From Mycobacterium sp. JS623 (GTDB lineage Bacteria; Actinomycetota; Actinomycetes; Mycobacteriales; Mycobacteriaceae), in the NCBI RefSeq assembly GCF_000328565.1, contig NC_019966.1:3534001-3598000 (forward strand): 64,000 nucleotides of DNA, given 5' to 3'. Positions 35,617-44,431 of the stretch are shown one piece after another. Each line of letters opens with the position of its first letter. The first letter of the stretch is position 1. The notes beneath the pieces are model-generated. The model did no database searches and had not been told where the DNA came from. It saw only the letters and a list, made by a program, of their open reading frames with translations. The position numbers were made by a program, and so were the translations under genes.

Positions 35617-37122
35617 TTACGCCTCCTCCAATGGTGGTGGTATTACCTCACGGCGCAACAGCTTTCCGGTCGGACCGGTGGGGAGACCGTCCACGAACCA
35701 GAGCCTGCGCGGATACTTGTACGCGGCCACGCGACCCTTGACGAACTGGCGCAGTTCATCCGCTGCGACCACGGCTTCAGCCTTCAACACAACGGCGGCG
35801 CCGACCTCCTCCCCGAGGGAGTCGTGAGGAATGCCAATCACCGCCGCCTGCGCGACCGCGGGATGCTCGTGCAGCACTTCCTCGATTTCGCGTGGGTAGA
35901 CGTTGTAACCACCGCGAATGATCAAGTCTTTCTTGCGATCGACGATCCAGTAGTACCCGTCCTCGTCGACGACGGCGATGTCCCCGGTAGCGAACCAACC
36001 GTCCTTGATCGCCGCGTCGGTGGCCTCAGGCAAGTTCCAGTACCCCTTCATGACATTGGGGCCCTTGACTTGAACTTCGCCTGGGCTCCCCGTGGGCACT
36101 TCGGTGCCACTTTCGTCGACGAGGCGCAGTTGCACCCCCTCGATCGGTGTGCCAATCGAGCCCGGCCGACGCTCGGCGTCAGGATGATTGAACGTTGCGA
36201 CCGGAGACGTCTCGGACAGGCCATACCCCTCGAGAACAACGGCGTCAAACGTCTTCTCGAAATCTTTGAGTACGGCGACGGGCAGCGCGGCACCACCGGA
36301 CACGCAGGTACGCAACGACGCGGTGGCGTCAGCCGGAAACTGCTCGGCAACCGACAGCAGCGCCGTGTACATGGTGGGCACCGCCTCCAGCACCGTCACC
36401 CGGTCTCGTCGAATCCTCTCGATGGCCCTAGCAGGTTGGAAGCGTGCCACCAACGACAGGCCGGCGCCGGCGGCGATCGCGGCATTCATCGCACAGGTCA
36501 TGCCGAATACGTGAAACAGCGGCAGACAGGCCAACACCACGTCGTGATCGGTCAGCTGCAACAGCCGTCTCACGACGACTTCCTGGTTGCTCCCCAGGCT
36601 TCCGTGCGTCAGCTCGGCACCCTTCGGTGTTCCGGTGGTACCCGACGTGTGCAGCACGACCGCGGTATCGAAAGCGCTGCGCTCGACCGGATCGCCGAAG
36701 CCGGGCAAGTCAGCGGTCAATCGCGCGACCTCGGCGTCATCGACGAGCCACACCTTCGAACCGGCGTTGTCGGCACCTTCCGTCGATGCATCCGCAAAAT
36801 CGGGCGTGCCGATCAGCGCCTTGGCGCCGGTGTTGGACAAGTAGAAGGCCACTTCTCGCGCTTGCATCAGAGGGTTCATCGGCACCACGACACCGCCGAG
36901 TCGCCAGATGCCGTAGTAGGCGATCGGCGCTGCGGCGATGTTCGGCAACATCACGCCGACCCTGTCCCCCGATTCAATCCCTTCGCGCCGCAGGAATGTC
37001 GCCAATCGCGATGTGGCGGCGTCGAGCTCTGCGTAGGTCATCGCCGCATCTTCTGTGATCGCGGACTCTCGGTCGGGTATACGCTGCGCGGTCCCAACAA
37101 GATTGAGCGCAAGATTCGACAT
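35617..37122 (-). CDS. Fatty-acid-CoA ligase (FadD) of the PHA operon
   Basis: 501 residues. AMP-binding motif VLHTSGTTGTPKGAELTHGS, then GYGLSETSPVATFNHP, GWFATGDIAVVDEDGYYWI and the C-terminal RKKDLIIRGGYNVYPREIEE; the final lysine is in PTGPTGKLLRREV. First gene of the leftward operon, with GGAG upstream of the ATG. Activates acids to acyl-CoA feeding PHA synthesis or re-activates released hydroxy acids (inference). The promoter lies in the 174-base spacer shared with the HdeD-like gene. Confidence 0.9.
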   Translation of the reverse strand: MSNLALNLVGTAQRIPDRESAITEDAAMTYAELDAATSRLATFLRREGIESGDRVGVMLPNIAAAPIAYYGIWRLGGVVVPMNPLMQAREVAFYLSNTGAKALIGTPDFADASTEGADNAGSKVWLVDDAEVARLTADLPGFGDPVERSAFDTAVVLHTSGTTGTPKGAELTHGSLGSNQEVVVRRLLQLTDHDVVLACLPLFHVFGMTCAMNAAIAAGAGLSLVARFQPARAIERIRRDRVTVLEAVPTMYTALLSVAEQFPADATASLRTCVSGGAALPVAVLKDFEKTFDAVVLEGYGLSETSPVATFNHPDAERRPGSIGTPIEGVQLRLVDESGTEVPTGSPGEVQVKGPNVMKGYWNLPEATDAAIKDGWFATGDIAVVDEDGYYWIVDRKKDLIIRGGYNVYPREIEEVLHEHPAVAQAAVIGIPHDSLGEEVGAAVVLKAEAVVAADELRQFVKGRVAAYKYPRRLWFVDGLPTGPTGKLLRREVIPPPLEEA

Positions 37123-37296
37123 GTCTGCTCCGTCTCACTCCGCTTCGCTGGTCATTCAATAGTCCCGATCGCTGTCAGACGTTGCATTGTTCGACGCAAC
37201 ACCGCGCCCCGGTCGACGTTGTAGCCAGAAACAACAGCCGACATTCCGCCCGGAGCAACAATTGACTCCCGCCGACATCAATCGTTTGGAGCAGCA

Positions 37297-37935
37297 ATGA
37301 GTACCGACACTCGTCAGGTCCCGTCGAGGCCACTGGGCCCATTCCACGAAGCGGTCGACGAATTCGTTTCGACGACAAAGCATTGGTGGCTGCTACTGGT
37401 TACAGGAGTCGCTTGGGTGGTCGTCGCGGTACTGATCCTCCGATTCGACTACACGACCGTCGCCGCGATCGCCGTGCTCTTCGGTGTCTTTTGTTTCGCC
37501 GCTGCGACCAACGAAGTGATGGTGAGTGCGGTGACGCCATCGCGTGGTTGGCGGATATTGCACTGGTTGCTCGCGGTGCTTTTCATCGTCGTCGGCGTCG
37601 TCGCATTCTTCCGACCCTCAGACACGTTCGTCGGCTTGGCGGCGGTGATGAGCTTTTACTTCGTCTTCCGCGGCACATTCGACATCGCAACGTCGTTCGC
37701 GGCGAGCAGGGTTCCCGGCTGGTGGGTGCTGCTGCTTGTCGGCATCGCCGAAATCGCGATCGGCTTCTGGGCCGCTGGTTCCTGGAACGCGTCGGTCGTG
37801 GTGCTGGTCTCGTGGGTGGCCGCGGGGGCGCTCATTCATGGCGTCGGCCAGATCGCGTCCGCGTTCCTCGTCCGGAAGGTGGGCCACGGTGCGGCCGCAC
37901 TCGACGGGCAGCACTCGGCCGCGGCACAAGCCTGA
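37297..37935 (+). CDS. HdeD/DUF308-family membrane protein
   Basis: 212 residues with six membrane helices; HWWLLLVTGVAWVVVAVLIL and VAFFRPSDTFVGLAAVMSFY followed by FRGTFDIATSF match HdeD proteins. These are linked to acid or general stress. Divergent from the PHA-operon FadD; a DUF1003 gene follows six bases after its stop. Confidence 0.85.
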   Translation: MSTDTRQVPSRPLGPFHEAVDEFVSTTKHWWLLLVTGVAWVVVAVLILRFDYTTVAAIAVLFGVFCFAAATNEVMVSAVTPSRGWRILHWLLAVLFIVVGVVAFFRPSDTFVGLAAVMSFYFVFRGTFDIATSFAASRVPGWWVLLLVGIAEIAIGFWAAGSWNASVVVLVSWVAAGALIHGVGQIASAFLVRKVGHGAAALDGQHSAAAQA

Positions 37936-37941
37936 TGCCCG

Positions 37942-38406
37942 ATGACTGCGTGGGGTGAGGACCTCGGCCGGCTGATTCCGCGTCGGCTTCTCCAGAGTGG
38001 CCAGACGCACCACCCGGCCGTCGTCGAGGAGGCGGTCAAGCGGAACAAGAGTTTTCAACTCCGCGTAGCGGACCGGATCACCTCCTTTGCAGGATCCATG
38101 AGCTTCGTGTGGATTCACGCCGCGCTGTTCGCCTTGTGGATGTTGTTCTTTGAGGGCAGTCCGTGGCCGACACTGACTCTGGTGGTGTCGCTGGAGGCGA
38201 TCTTCTTGTCGACGTTCGTGATGATAGGCCAGAATCGACAGGCCGCGTTCCAGCAAGCCAAGGCGGACCATGATTTCGGGGCACAGGAGCTCGAGTTGAA
38301 AACCAACACCGAGTTGACTCGCCAAATTCATGTTCTGACAACGGAACTGCACAAACGCCTGATGGGAACTGGTTCGGCCGATGCGGCCTCCCCGTCTGCT
38401 ACATGA
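37942..38406 (+). CDS. DUF1003 membrane protein
   Basis: 154 residues. DUF1003 core: ADRITSFAGSMSFVWIHAAL, then SLEAIFLSTFVMIGQNRQA and the coiled, charged end TNTELTRQIHVLTTELHKRL. Two membrane helices. Same transcript as the HdeD-like gene. Its 3' end overlaps the convergent PucR gene by eight bases. Confidence 0.88.
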   Translation: MTAWGEDLGRLIPRRLLQSGQTHHPAVVEEAVKRNKSFQLRVADRITSFAGSMSFVWIHAALFALWMLFFEGSPWPTLTLVVSLEAIFLSTFVMIGQNRQAAFQQAKADHDFGAQELELKTNTELTRQIHVLTTELHKRLMGTGSADAASPSAT

Positions 38407-39616
38407 GAAGGCGATGAACCTCGAACGCCAGCGAGAGTTCGGCCACGTCCCGCGGCCGGGTTACCGATCGACCAGTTCGTTGCTCGATTCGGTGTAGCCG
38501 ATAACGAACGGTGTTGGGATGGCAGAACAGCAATTCGCCTACGGCGCGCAGAGATCCGTCGTTGTCCAGCCACACCCTGAATGTCTCGAACAAGACTTTT
38601 CGCTCGTCGGCGGCGAGTTCGACGAAGCAATCAATGATGGGTTTTGCGAGCTTCACCATCACCTCGGGAGCGCTGACCGCTGCCGTGGACAGAATGGAGC
38701 CGTTGAACAGCGTGACGCGCGGCCCCTCCGAGCGTCCGCGCAGTGTCACCCGTGCGTACCGCAGCGCTTGCGCGGTATCGCGCAGATCGTCGAACTGCGC
38801 ACTCACTCCGACGCGGTTGCTAGCCATCCGCGACACCAGCGCCAATACATTGGTCAGCTGCCTTTCGTTCTTCACGTGCACGATCCCGACTTGCATATCG
38901 GGAAGCAGTTGCCATGCGGAGAACACGTCCATGCTGCGCAATTTCGATTCGATTCCCGGAAGTGCTTCTGTGCCGACGCTCGATTCCGCGGCGATCACAA
39001 CGTATGGACCCTGTGCAGGCAACCGGAGGCAATCGGCGGCCTCCCATATACTCCACCGTTCGAAGAGTCGGCCGTGCAGAAGCGAATCGATCAGAATCTC
39101 GCGTTCGGATTCATCACCAGTGAAGCGGCGTGTCTGCTCATCGCGATACGCCGACGCCATCGCAGCGGTGAAAACATCCTGAGCCGCATGTATTTTCGCA
39201 GTCATCAACCGTACGGCTTCGCCGTTCGCCTGAGGCCGGCCGCTGACCTCTTTGACCGCAGCGTCCCAGAGCCCACGGAACGCAACTCGATACGCCTCCA
39301 TCACCGAGGCGAGCGGAACGCCGTCGCGTGCGCGTTCGATTCCCAAATCGGCGGCCGCTGCCGGGTCAAATTCGGTGTCGGTTGCGATCGCGCTGAGAAC
39401 AGACCGAATGTTGCTCGCGCAGCCGTGCACAACCCGCTCGAACGAAACCGGCTCAGTGGCCCGGTAGAGACTCACCTCTCGTCTGATGGCGTGAGCTACC
39501 GTGGTCGCGAGTTCGTCGGTTCGCCGGGTGAGCGCCTCCGCGACCTCAGCGACTTGTCGTCGCGCTATCTCGCCGTCCATGCGGGGAAGGCTAGATTCCG
39601 ACGACCCTGCCGCCAT
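38399..39616 (-). CDS. PucR-family transcriptional regulator (first of two)
   Basis: About 405 residues: N-terminal sensory helical region (RRTDELATTVAHAIRREVSL), a GGDEF-like middle (VGVSAQFDDLRDTAQALRYA) and the C-terminal PucR helix-turn-helix, LRAVGELLFCHPNTVRYRLH followed by RIEQRTGRSVTRPRDVAELS. The start at 39616 has only a weak site; 39580 is an alternative. Follows a second PucR gene in the same direction. Probably controls the neighbouring fatty acid/PHA genes. Confidence 0.85.
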   Translation of the reverse strand: MAAGSSESSLPRMDGEIARRQVAEVAEALTRRTDELATTVAHAIRREVSLYRATEPVSFERVVHGCASNIRSVLSAIATDTEFDPAAAADLGIERARDGVPLASVMEAYRVAFRGLWDAAVKEVSGRPQANGEAVRLMTAKIHAAQDVFTAAMASAYRDEQTRRFTGDESEREILIDSLLHGRLFERWSIWEAADCLRLPAQGPYVVIAAESSVGTEALPGIESKLRSMDVFSAWQLLPDMQVGIVHVKNERQLTNVLALVSRMASNRVGVSAQFDDLRDTAQALRYARVTLRGRSEGPRVTLFNGSILSTAAVSAPEVMVKLAKPIIDCFVELAADERKVLFETFRVWLDNDGSLRAVGELLFCHPNTVRYRLHRIEQRTGRSVTRPRDVAELSLAFEVHRLLM

Positions 39617-39678
39617 TGTCTTCAGGCAACGAATACCGCTGAGTTCGTTGTAGGCCCGAGATGACCGCAGTGACCGAT

Positions 39679-40965
39679 CTACGCTCCGTGGGGCTCGAGC
39701 ACAGCCGTCCCGTACCACTGGCACGCCAGCAAGGCGAGCTCGACGTCGAGACGGTCTTCATCGATGGGCCTGCCCCGCCTGGCGACCGCCCGGCCGACTC
39801 GGTATTTCACGGTGTTGAAGTGCAGGTCCAGTTCTTGCGCCGCCTGCTTGTAGCTCGACCCGCACCGAAGGAAGACCCGCAGCGTCTCGCGCATGCGGGC
39901 ATCGTTGTCGGTGTCCATCGACAACTCACCGAGCACGTCGCGCACCCACACCCGGGCCGCGACGATGTCACCGCCCAGCAGCGCAGCCGCCGCCAGACCG
40001 GGATCCGACGCCGCGAACACCGTCGCCCCGTGAGCACCGCCGGCGACCGCCACGGCCCTGGCCGCCTGCGCTTCGCGATACGACCGGCGGAATCCGTCGA
40101 TGCCGGCGGCAACCGTGCCGATTGCCACACTCGGACAATCGGCTCGGGTGCACGCGAATTGACGAACCACCTCGACGGCGTTCGACGGCGCCGAACGGAA
40201 TGGCAGCCAGCCCCATCCGGTCGTTTGGTCCGCGGCGGCGAACAAGGGTTTGGAGCCGACGTCGGTGGCTCGACCAAGCTCACGAAGGAACCGCTGCAGC
40301 CGCGCGAGTTCGTCGCCCGCCGCGTCCTCGTCGGAGTACCACATCACGACGGCAAGATGGTGCCACCGCAACGGATAGCGGATCGACTCGGTGGTCGCGT
40401 CGATATCGACGGTTTTGTTTCCTGCGACGACCTCACGGATGCGGAGGGCACGGACGCTGTTCTGGTTCTCCAGCCAGCGCTCCCGTTCGTCCTCGTAGAC
40501 GGCGACCACTTGCTGCGAGATACCGTCGATGTACTCGAACAACGTCCCGCCGATCGCCGCGAGCACGTCAAAGCGCGCTGTTGGCGTCATATCCGCCGCG
40601 CGCAGTTCACCCAAGACGAGCTCGTTCATCCGCCCCTGCCCCAGCCTGTATGCGCGGACAAGCGCGTTGACGGGAACATCGTGTTGCGCCAGTCGCCGCG
40701 CATACTCGACTGCCGCCATCGGCGCCTCGATGCGCTGCACCGCGATGTCATATCGCAAGGCGTGCAGGAGAGTCTCGACATTGGCCTCGACGCTTGCGTC
40801 GAGCAACTCAACCAGCCGGGGATCCGCACGCAGCTCGGGAATGTTCTTCTCGAGGGAACTTCGAATGAACGACGACACCTCGGCCAGTCGTTTGTGCATC
40901 TGTTCGGCGGTCTCGGCGACAAACGCGCCGATGTCCACGCTTTCGTCGGGACCCCGCTTGGTCAT
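39679..40965 (-). CDS. PucR-family transcriptional regulator (second)
   Basis: About 428 residues. N-terminal helical domain (FIRSSLEKNIPELRADPRLV), middle domain, C-terminal PucR helix-turn-helix (FLRCGSSYKQAAQELDLHFN then TVKYRVGRAV). Starts possible at 41058 or 40965; the latter is closer to the domain, but neither has a strong ribosome site. Divergent from the FadD gene at 41137 and upstream of the first PucR gene. A role as regulator of the FadD/DUF3556 unit is inferred from position. Confidence 0.83.
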   Translation of the reverse strand: MTKRGPDESVDIGAFVAETAEQMHKRLAEVSSFIRSSLEKNIPELRADPRLVELLDASVEANVETLLHALRYDIAVQRIEAPMAAVEYARRLAQHDVPVNALVRAYRLGQGRMNELVLGELRAADMTPTARFDVLAAIGGTLFEYIDGISQQVVAVYEDERERWLENQNSVRALRIREVVAGNKTVDIDATTESIRYPLRWHHLAVVMWYSDEDAAGDELARLQRFLRELGRATDVGSKPLFAAADQTTGWGWLPFRSAPSNAVEVVRQFACTRADCPSVAIGTVAAGIDGFRRSYREAQAARAVAVAGGAHGATVFAASDPGLAAAALLGGDIVAARVWVRDVLGELSMDTDNDARMRETLRVFLRCGSSYKQAAQELDLHFNTVKYRVGRAVARRGRPIDEDRLDVELALLACQWYGTAVLEPHGA

Positions 40966-41136
40966 CTCATGACCGTAGATCTTGTCGAGGCACGCGGTGG
41001 CCGTATTGACCCTGTGAATTGTCTCCGGAAGACAACTTCCATCGTCATGTTCATTCATCCGCGACGGTGTGCGCACCGTCCCGGATTTCTAGCGTCATAG
41101 CCAGTCGAAACACCACGTGACCGAGGAGCATCCGCG

Positions 41137-42603
41137 ATGAATTTGCCGGCATTGCCCGACCTGCGCGCAACCGAGAACCCGTCGGGTCCAGCGGTCGCAG
41201 ACGACTTCACCGACTTGACCAACTCCGAGTTTCTCGCCGCCGTCCAGCGCGCGGCCGCCGCGCTGCGCGATCGTGGTGTATCAGCAGGCGACGTGGTGGC
41301 GATCATGCTGCCCAACACCGCCGGTTTTGTGGTGTCACTGTTCGCGGCCTGGCGCATCGGCGCGGCGGTGACCCCGATCAACCCCTCCCTCACGCCGACA
41401 GAGGTGAGCTATCAGGTCTCCGACGCCGCAGCGAAGGTGCTGATCGCAACGGCCGCACCGGAGTTCGATGCTGGAGCGCCCGTCGCGACCATCGAGCAAC
41501 TCGACGCAGCGGAGCCGACGCCCGGGCTCCTGCATGCACCGCAATATCCCGACAGCGCGCTGGCGCTGCTCATCTATACCAGCGGCACGACGGGCCGCCC
41601 GAAGGGCGTCATGCTCGATCACGCGAATCTGAATGCCATGTGCGGCGCGGTGATCGACGGTTTCTCGATGACCGAAGACGACCACAGCCTGTTGATCCTT
41701 CCGCTGTTCCATGTCAACGGCATCGTGGTCGGAACGCTCTCGCCGCTGCTGGCCGGCGGCAGAACGACGATTGCAGGCCGGTTCAAGGTGGACACATTCT
41801 TCGACCGGGTCGAACAGACCCGGGCGACGTATTTCTCTGCCGTGCCGACGATTTACACCATGCTGTGCGGGCTGCCCACGAGCGTGAAGCCCGATACCTC
41901 CTCCGTGCGTTTCGCGGTCTGCGGCGCCGCGCCCGCTAGTGTGGAACTGCTCGAGGGCTTCGAATCCCGCTACGGCATCCCGATCATCGAGGGGTACGGG
42001 CTGTCGGAAGGGTCGTGCGCCAGCACCGTCAATCCGTTGGCGGGAAGGCGCAAGCCGGGAACGGTTGGGCTGCCGCTGCCCGGCCAGACGATCCGATTGG
42101 TCGACGCGGCGGGCAAGTCCGTGCCCGCTGGCGAGGCCGGCGAGGTCGTGGTCAAGGGTGCCAACGTCATGCGGGGCTACCTCAACCGGCCGGAAGAGAC
42201 AGCGAAAACCATAGTCGACGGCTGGCTGCACACGGGTGATGTCGGGCGGTTCGACGAGGACGGCTACCTGGTCCTCGTGGACCGGGCCAAGGACATGATC
42301 ATCCGTGGCGGGGAGAACATCTATCCGCGCGAGATCGAGGCCGTGGTCCACGGGCTCCCGCAGGTTGCCGAGGCTGCGGTCGTCGGACGTGAGCATCCCG
42401 TCTACGGCGAGGAACCGGTGTTGTTCGTGTCGCTGCATCCCGACACGACGCTCGACGCCGACACAATCCGCGAGCACCTGCGCGGGAGGTTGTCGAAATA
42501 CAAACTGCCGGTGGAGATCACGATCATGGACGACCTTCCCAAGAATGCTGTCGGCAAGATCGCCAAGCCCGAGTTGCGCAAGCGACTCGTCAAAACACGC
42601 TGA
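41137..42603 (+). CDS. Fatty-acid-CoA ligase (FadD)
   Basis: 488 residues. AMP-binding motif LIYTSGTTGRPKGVMLDHAN, GYGLSEGSCASTVNPL, GWLHTGDVGRFDEDGYLVL, DMIIRGGENIYPREIEAVV and final lysine in PKNAVGKIAKPEL. GAGGAG lies upstream of the ATG. First of three co-directional genes with the DUF3556 protein (37-base gap) and the flavoprotein. Substrate likely a fatty or branched acid; not determinable here. Confidence 0.9.
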   Translation: MNLPALPDLRATENPSGPAVADDFTDLTNSEFLAAVQRAAAALRDRGVSAGDVVAIMLPNTAGFVVSLFAAWRIGAAVTPINPSLTPTEVSYQVSDAAAKVLIATAAPEFDAGAPVATIEQLDAAEPTPGLLHAPQYPDSALALLIYTSGTTGRPKGVMLDHANLNAMCGAVIDGFSMTEDDHSLLILPLFHVNGIVVGTLSPLLAGGRTTIAGRFKVDTFFDRVEQTRATYFSAVPTIYTMLCGLPTSVKPDTSSVRFAVCGAAPASVELLEGFESRYGIPIIEGYGLSEGSCASTVNPLAGRRKPGTVGLPLPGQTIRLVDAAGKSVPAGEAGEVVVKGANVMRGYLNRPEETAKTIVDGWLHTGDVGRFDEDGYLVLVDRAKDMIIRGGENIYPREIEAVVHGLPQVAEAAVVGREHPVYGEEPVLFVSLHPDTTLDADTIREHLRGRLSKYKLPVEITIMDDLPKNAVGKIAKPELRKRLVKTR

Positions 42604-42640
42604 GACACAAGGCCCGTCACACCGCAAAGGAGCGTCAATC

Positions 42641-44431
42641 ATGGGATTCACCAAACCGACCCTTCCGGACGTCGATCCAGACACCTTTATGGATAAACCA
42701 TTGATGGACCGGATGCGGATCCTCGCCACGGACTGGGTGGACAACGGATTCGGGTCACCACGAATGGTGCACGCCATCTACCTCGTCAAGCTCATCTTCT
42801 TCTACGCGCTCGGCGGCGTCCTGCTCGCGACGCTGACATCCGGACTTCCGGTGCTTGACGTCTCGCAGTGGTGGAACCAGCCCGTCGTCTACGAGAAGGC
42901 CGTGCTGTGGACGGTGCTGCTGGAGCTGATCGGCGTCGCCGGATCGTGGGGCCCGCTGGCGGGCAAGGTGAAACCGATGACCGGCGGCATCCTGTTCTGG
43001 GCGCGGCCGGGCACCATCCGGTTGCGGCCGTGGAAGTGGGTGCCACTCACCGGCGGTGACCGACGGACGTGGTTCGACGTCGGCCTCTACCTCGTGTTGA
43101 TGGTCAGTGTCGTCATTCCGCTGGTTTTGCCTGGGGTGCACAGTGATTCGCTCTCAGCGGCGATGCCCGCCAACACCTCCGGGCTCGTCAATCCGACGCT
43201 GATGATCGCGCCGATCGTGCTACTGGTGGTCATGGGGCTGCGGGACAAGATCGTGTTCCTCGCGGCTCGCGGTGAGCAATACCTGCCCGCCCTGATCATG
43301 TTCGCGGCGTTCCCATTCGTTAACATGATCATCGCGCTGAAGCTCTTGATCGGCGTCGTCTGGGTCGGCGCCGGGGTGTCGAAGCTGGGGCTGCACTTCA
43401 CCAACGTCATCCCGCCGATGGTCAGCAACAGCCCGTTCATCCCGTTCAAGTGGCTGAAGCGGGCGCACTATCGCAACTATCCCGACGATCTGCGGCCGTC
43501 ACACCTCGCCAGCTTCATGGCCCACGTGCCGGGAAGCGTCGTGGAAATCCTTGCCCCGCTGGCGCTCCTGTTCTCCACGAACAAGTGGGTAACCATCGTG
43601 GCCGCGGTGATCATGGTGTGCTTCCACCTGTTCATCATCTCGACGTTCCCGCTGGCGGTTCCGCTCGAGTGGAACGTGCTGTTCGCCTACGCGACCGTCT
43701 TCCTGTTCCTCGGCTTCCCCGCTTGGCAGGGCTACGCGCTTTGGGACATGTCGCCGCCCTGGTTGGCTCTGATCGTCGCCGCCGCCCTGCTGTTCTACCC
43801 GATCCTCGGCAACTTCCGGCCGGACAAGGTGTCGTTCCTGCCGTCGATGCGGCAGTACGCGGGCAACTGGGCGTCTGCGGTGTGGGCGTTCGCGCCGGGC
43901 GCCGAGGCCAAACTCAACAATGTGACGCGCACGGCCAAGAACCAGGTCGACCAGTTCATCGAATTCGGCTACGAACCGGAATGGGCCGATGTCACGATGC
44001 AGCGGGTGATCTCATGGCGCACCATGCACAGCCAAGGCCGGGGCTTGTTCTCTGTGCTGCTGAAGAATCTGCCGGACATCGACACCCGATCGGTTCGCGA
44101 AGGTGAGTTCGTCTGTAACTCGCTGATCGGCTTCAACTTCGGTGATGGCCACCTGCACAACGAGGAGATGATCGCCGCGGTGCAACGCGAAGCGGCGTTC
44201 GAGCCGGGTGAACTGGTGGTCGTCTGGGTGGAGTCGCAGGCGTGGGGCAGCCATGTCCAGCACTACAAGGTGATCGACGCCGCGCTCGGCGTGATCGAAC
44301 GCGGCACCTGGAAGGTCACCGACGCCGTGCAGGAGCAGCCGTGGCTGCCGAACGGCCCGATCCCGACCGAGGTCGCCTGGTCGCTGACCGGCAGCAAGCC
44401 TGCCGATCACGGGCACGGGGCGCTGGCATGA
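42641..44431 (+). CDS. DUF3556 membrane protein
   Basis: 596 residues. Starts MGFTKPTLPDVDPDTFMDKP after AAAGGAG. About eight to ten membrane helices in the first 440 residues, then a soluble end with ISWRTMHSQGRGLFSVLLKN and NFGDGHLHNEEMIAAVQ. DUF3556 is a family I associate with mycobacteria and relatives; function not known. Its stop overlaps the ATG of the phytoene-dehydrogenase-like gene, so the two are made together, and FadD is just upstream. Inference: a lipid-modifying membrane complex. Confidence 0.85.
   Translation: MGFTKPTLPDVDPDTFMDKPLMDRMRILATDWVDNGFGSPRMVHAIYLVKLIFFYALGGVLLATLTSGLPVLDVSQWWNQPVVYEKAVLWTVLLELIGVAGSWGPLAGKVKPMTGGILFWARPGTIRLRPWKWVPLTGGDRRTWFDVGLYLVLMVSVVIPLVLPGVHSDSLSAAMPANTSGLVNPTLMIAPIVLLVVMGLRDKIVFLAARGEQYLPALIMFAAFPFVNMIIALKLLIGVVWVGAGVSKLGLHFTNVIPPMVSNSPFIPFKWLKRAHYRNYPDDLRPSHLASFMAHVPGSVVEILAPLALLFSTNKWVTIVAAVIMVCFHLFIISTFPLAVPLEWNVLFAYATVFLFLGFPAWQGYALWDMSPPWLALIVAAALLFYPILGNFRPDKVSFLPSMRQYAGNWASAVWAFAPGAEAKLNNVTRTAKNQVDQFIEFGYEPEWADVTMQRVISWRTMHSQGRGLFSVLLKNLPDIDTRSVREGEFVCNSLIGFNFGDGHLHNEEMIAAVQREAAFEPGELVVVWVESQAWGSHVQHYKVIDAALGVIERGTWKVTDAVQEQPWLPNGPIPTEVAWSLTGSKPADHGHGALA

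Noticed and set aside
35824..37224. Rightward 466-codon frame
   Set aside because: Shadow of the FadD gene on the other strand; no domain content.
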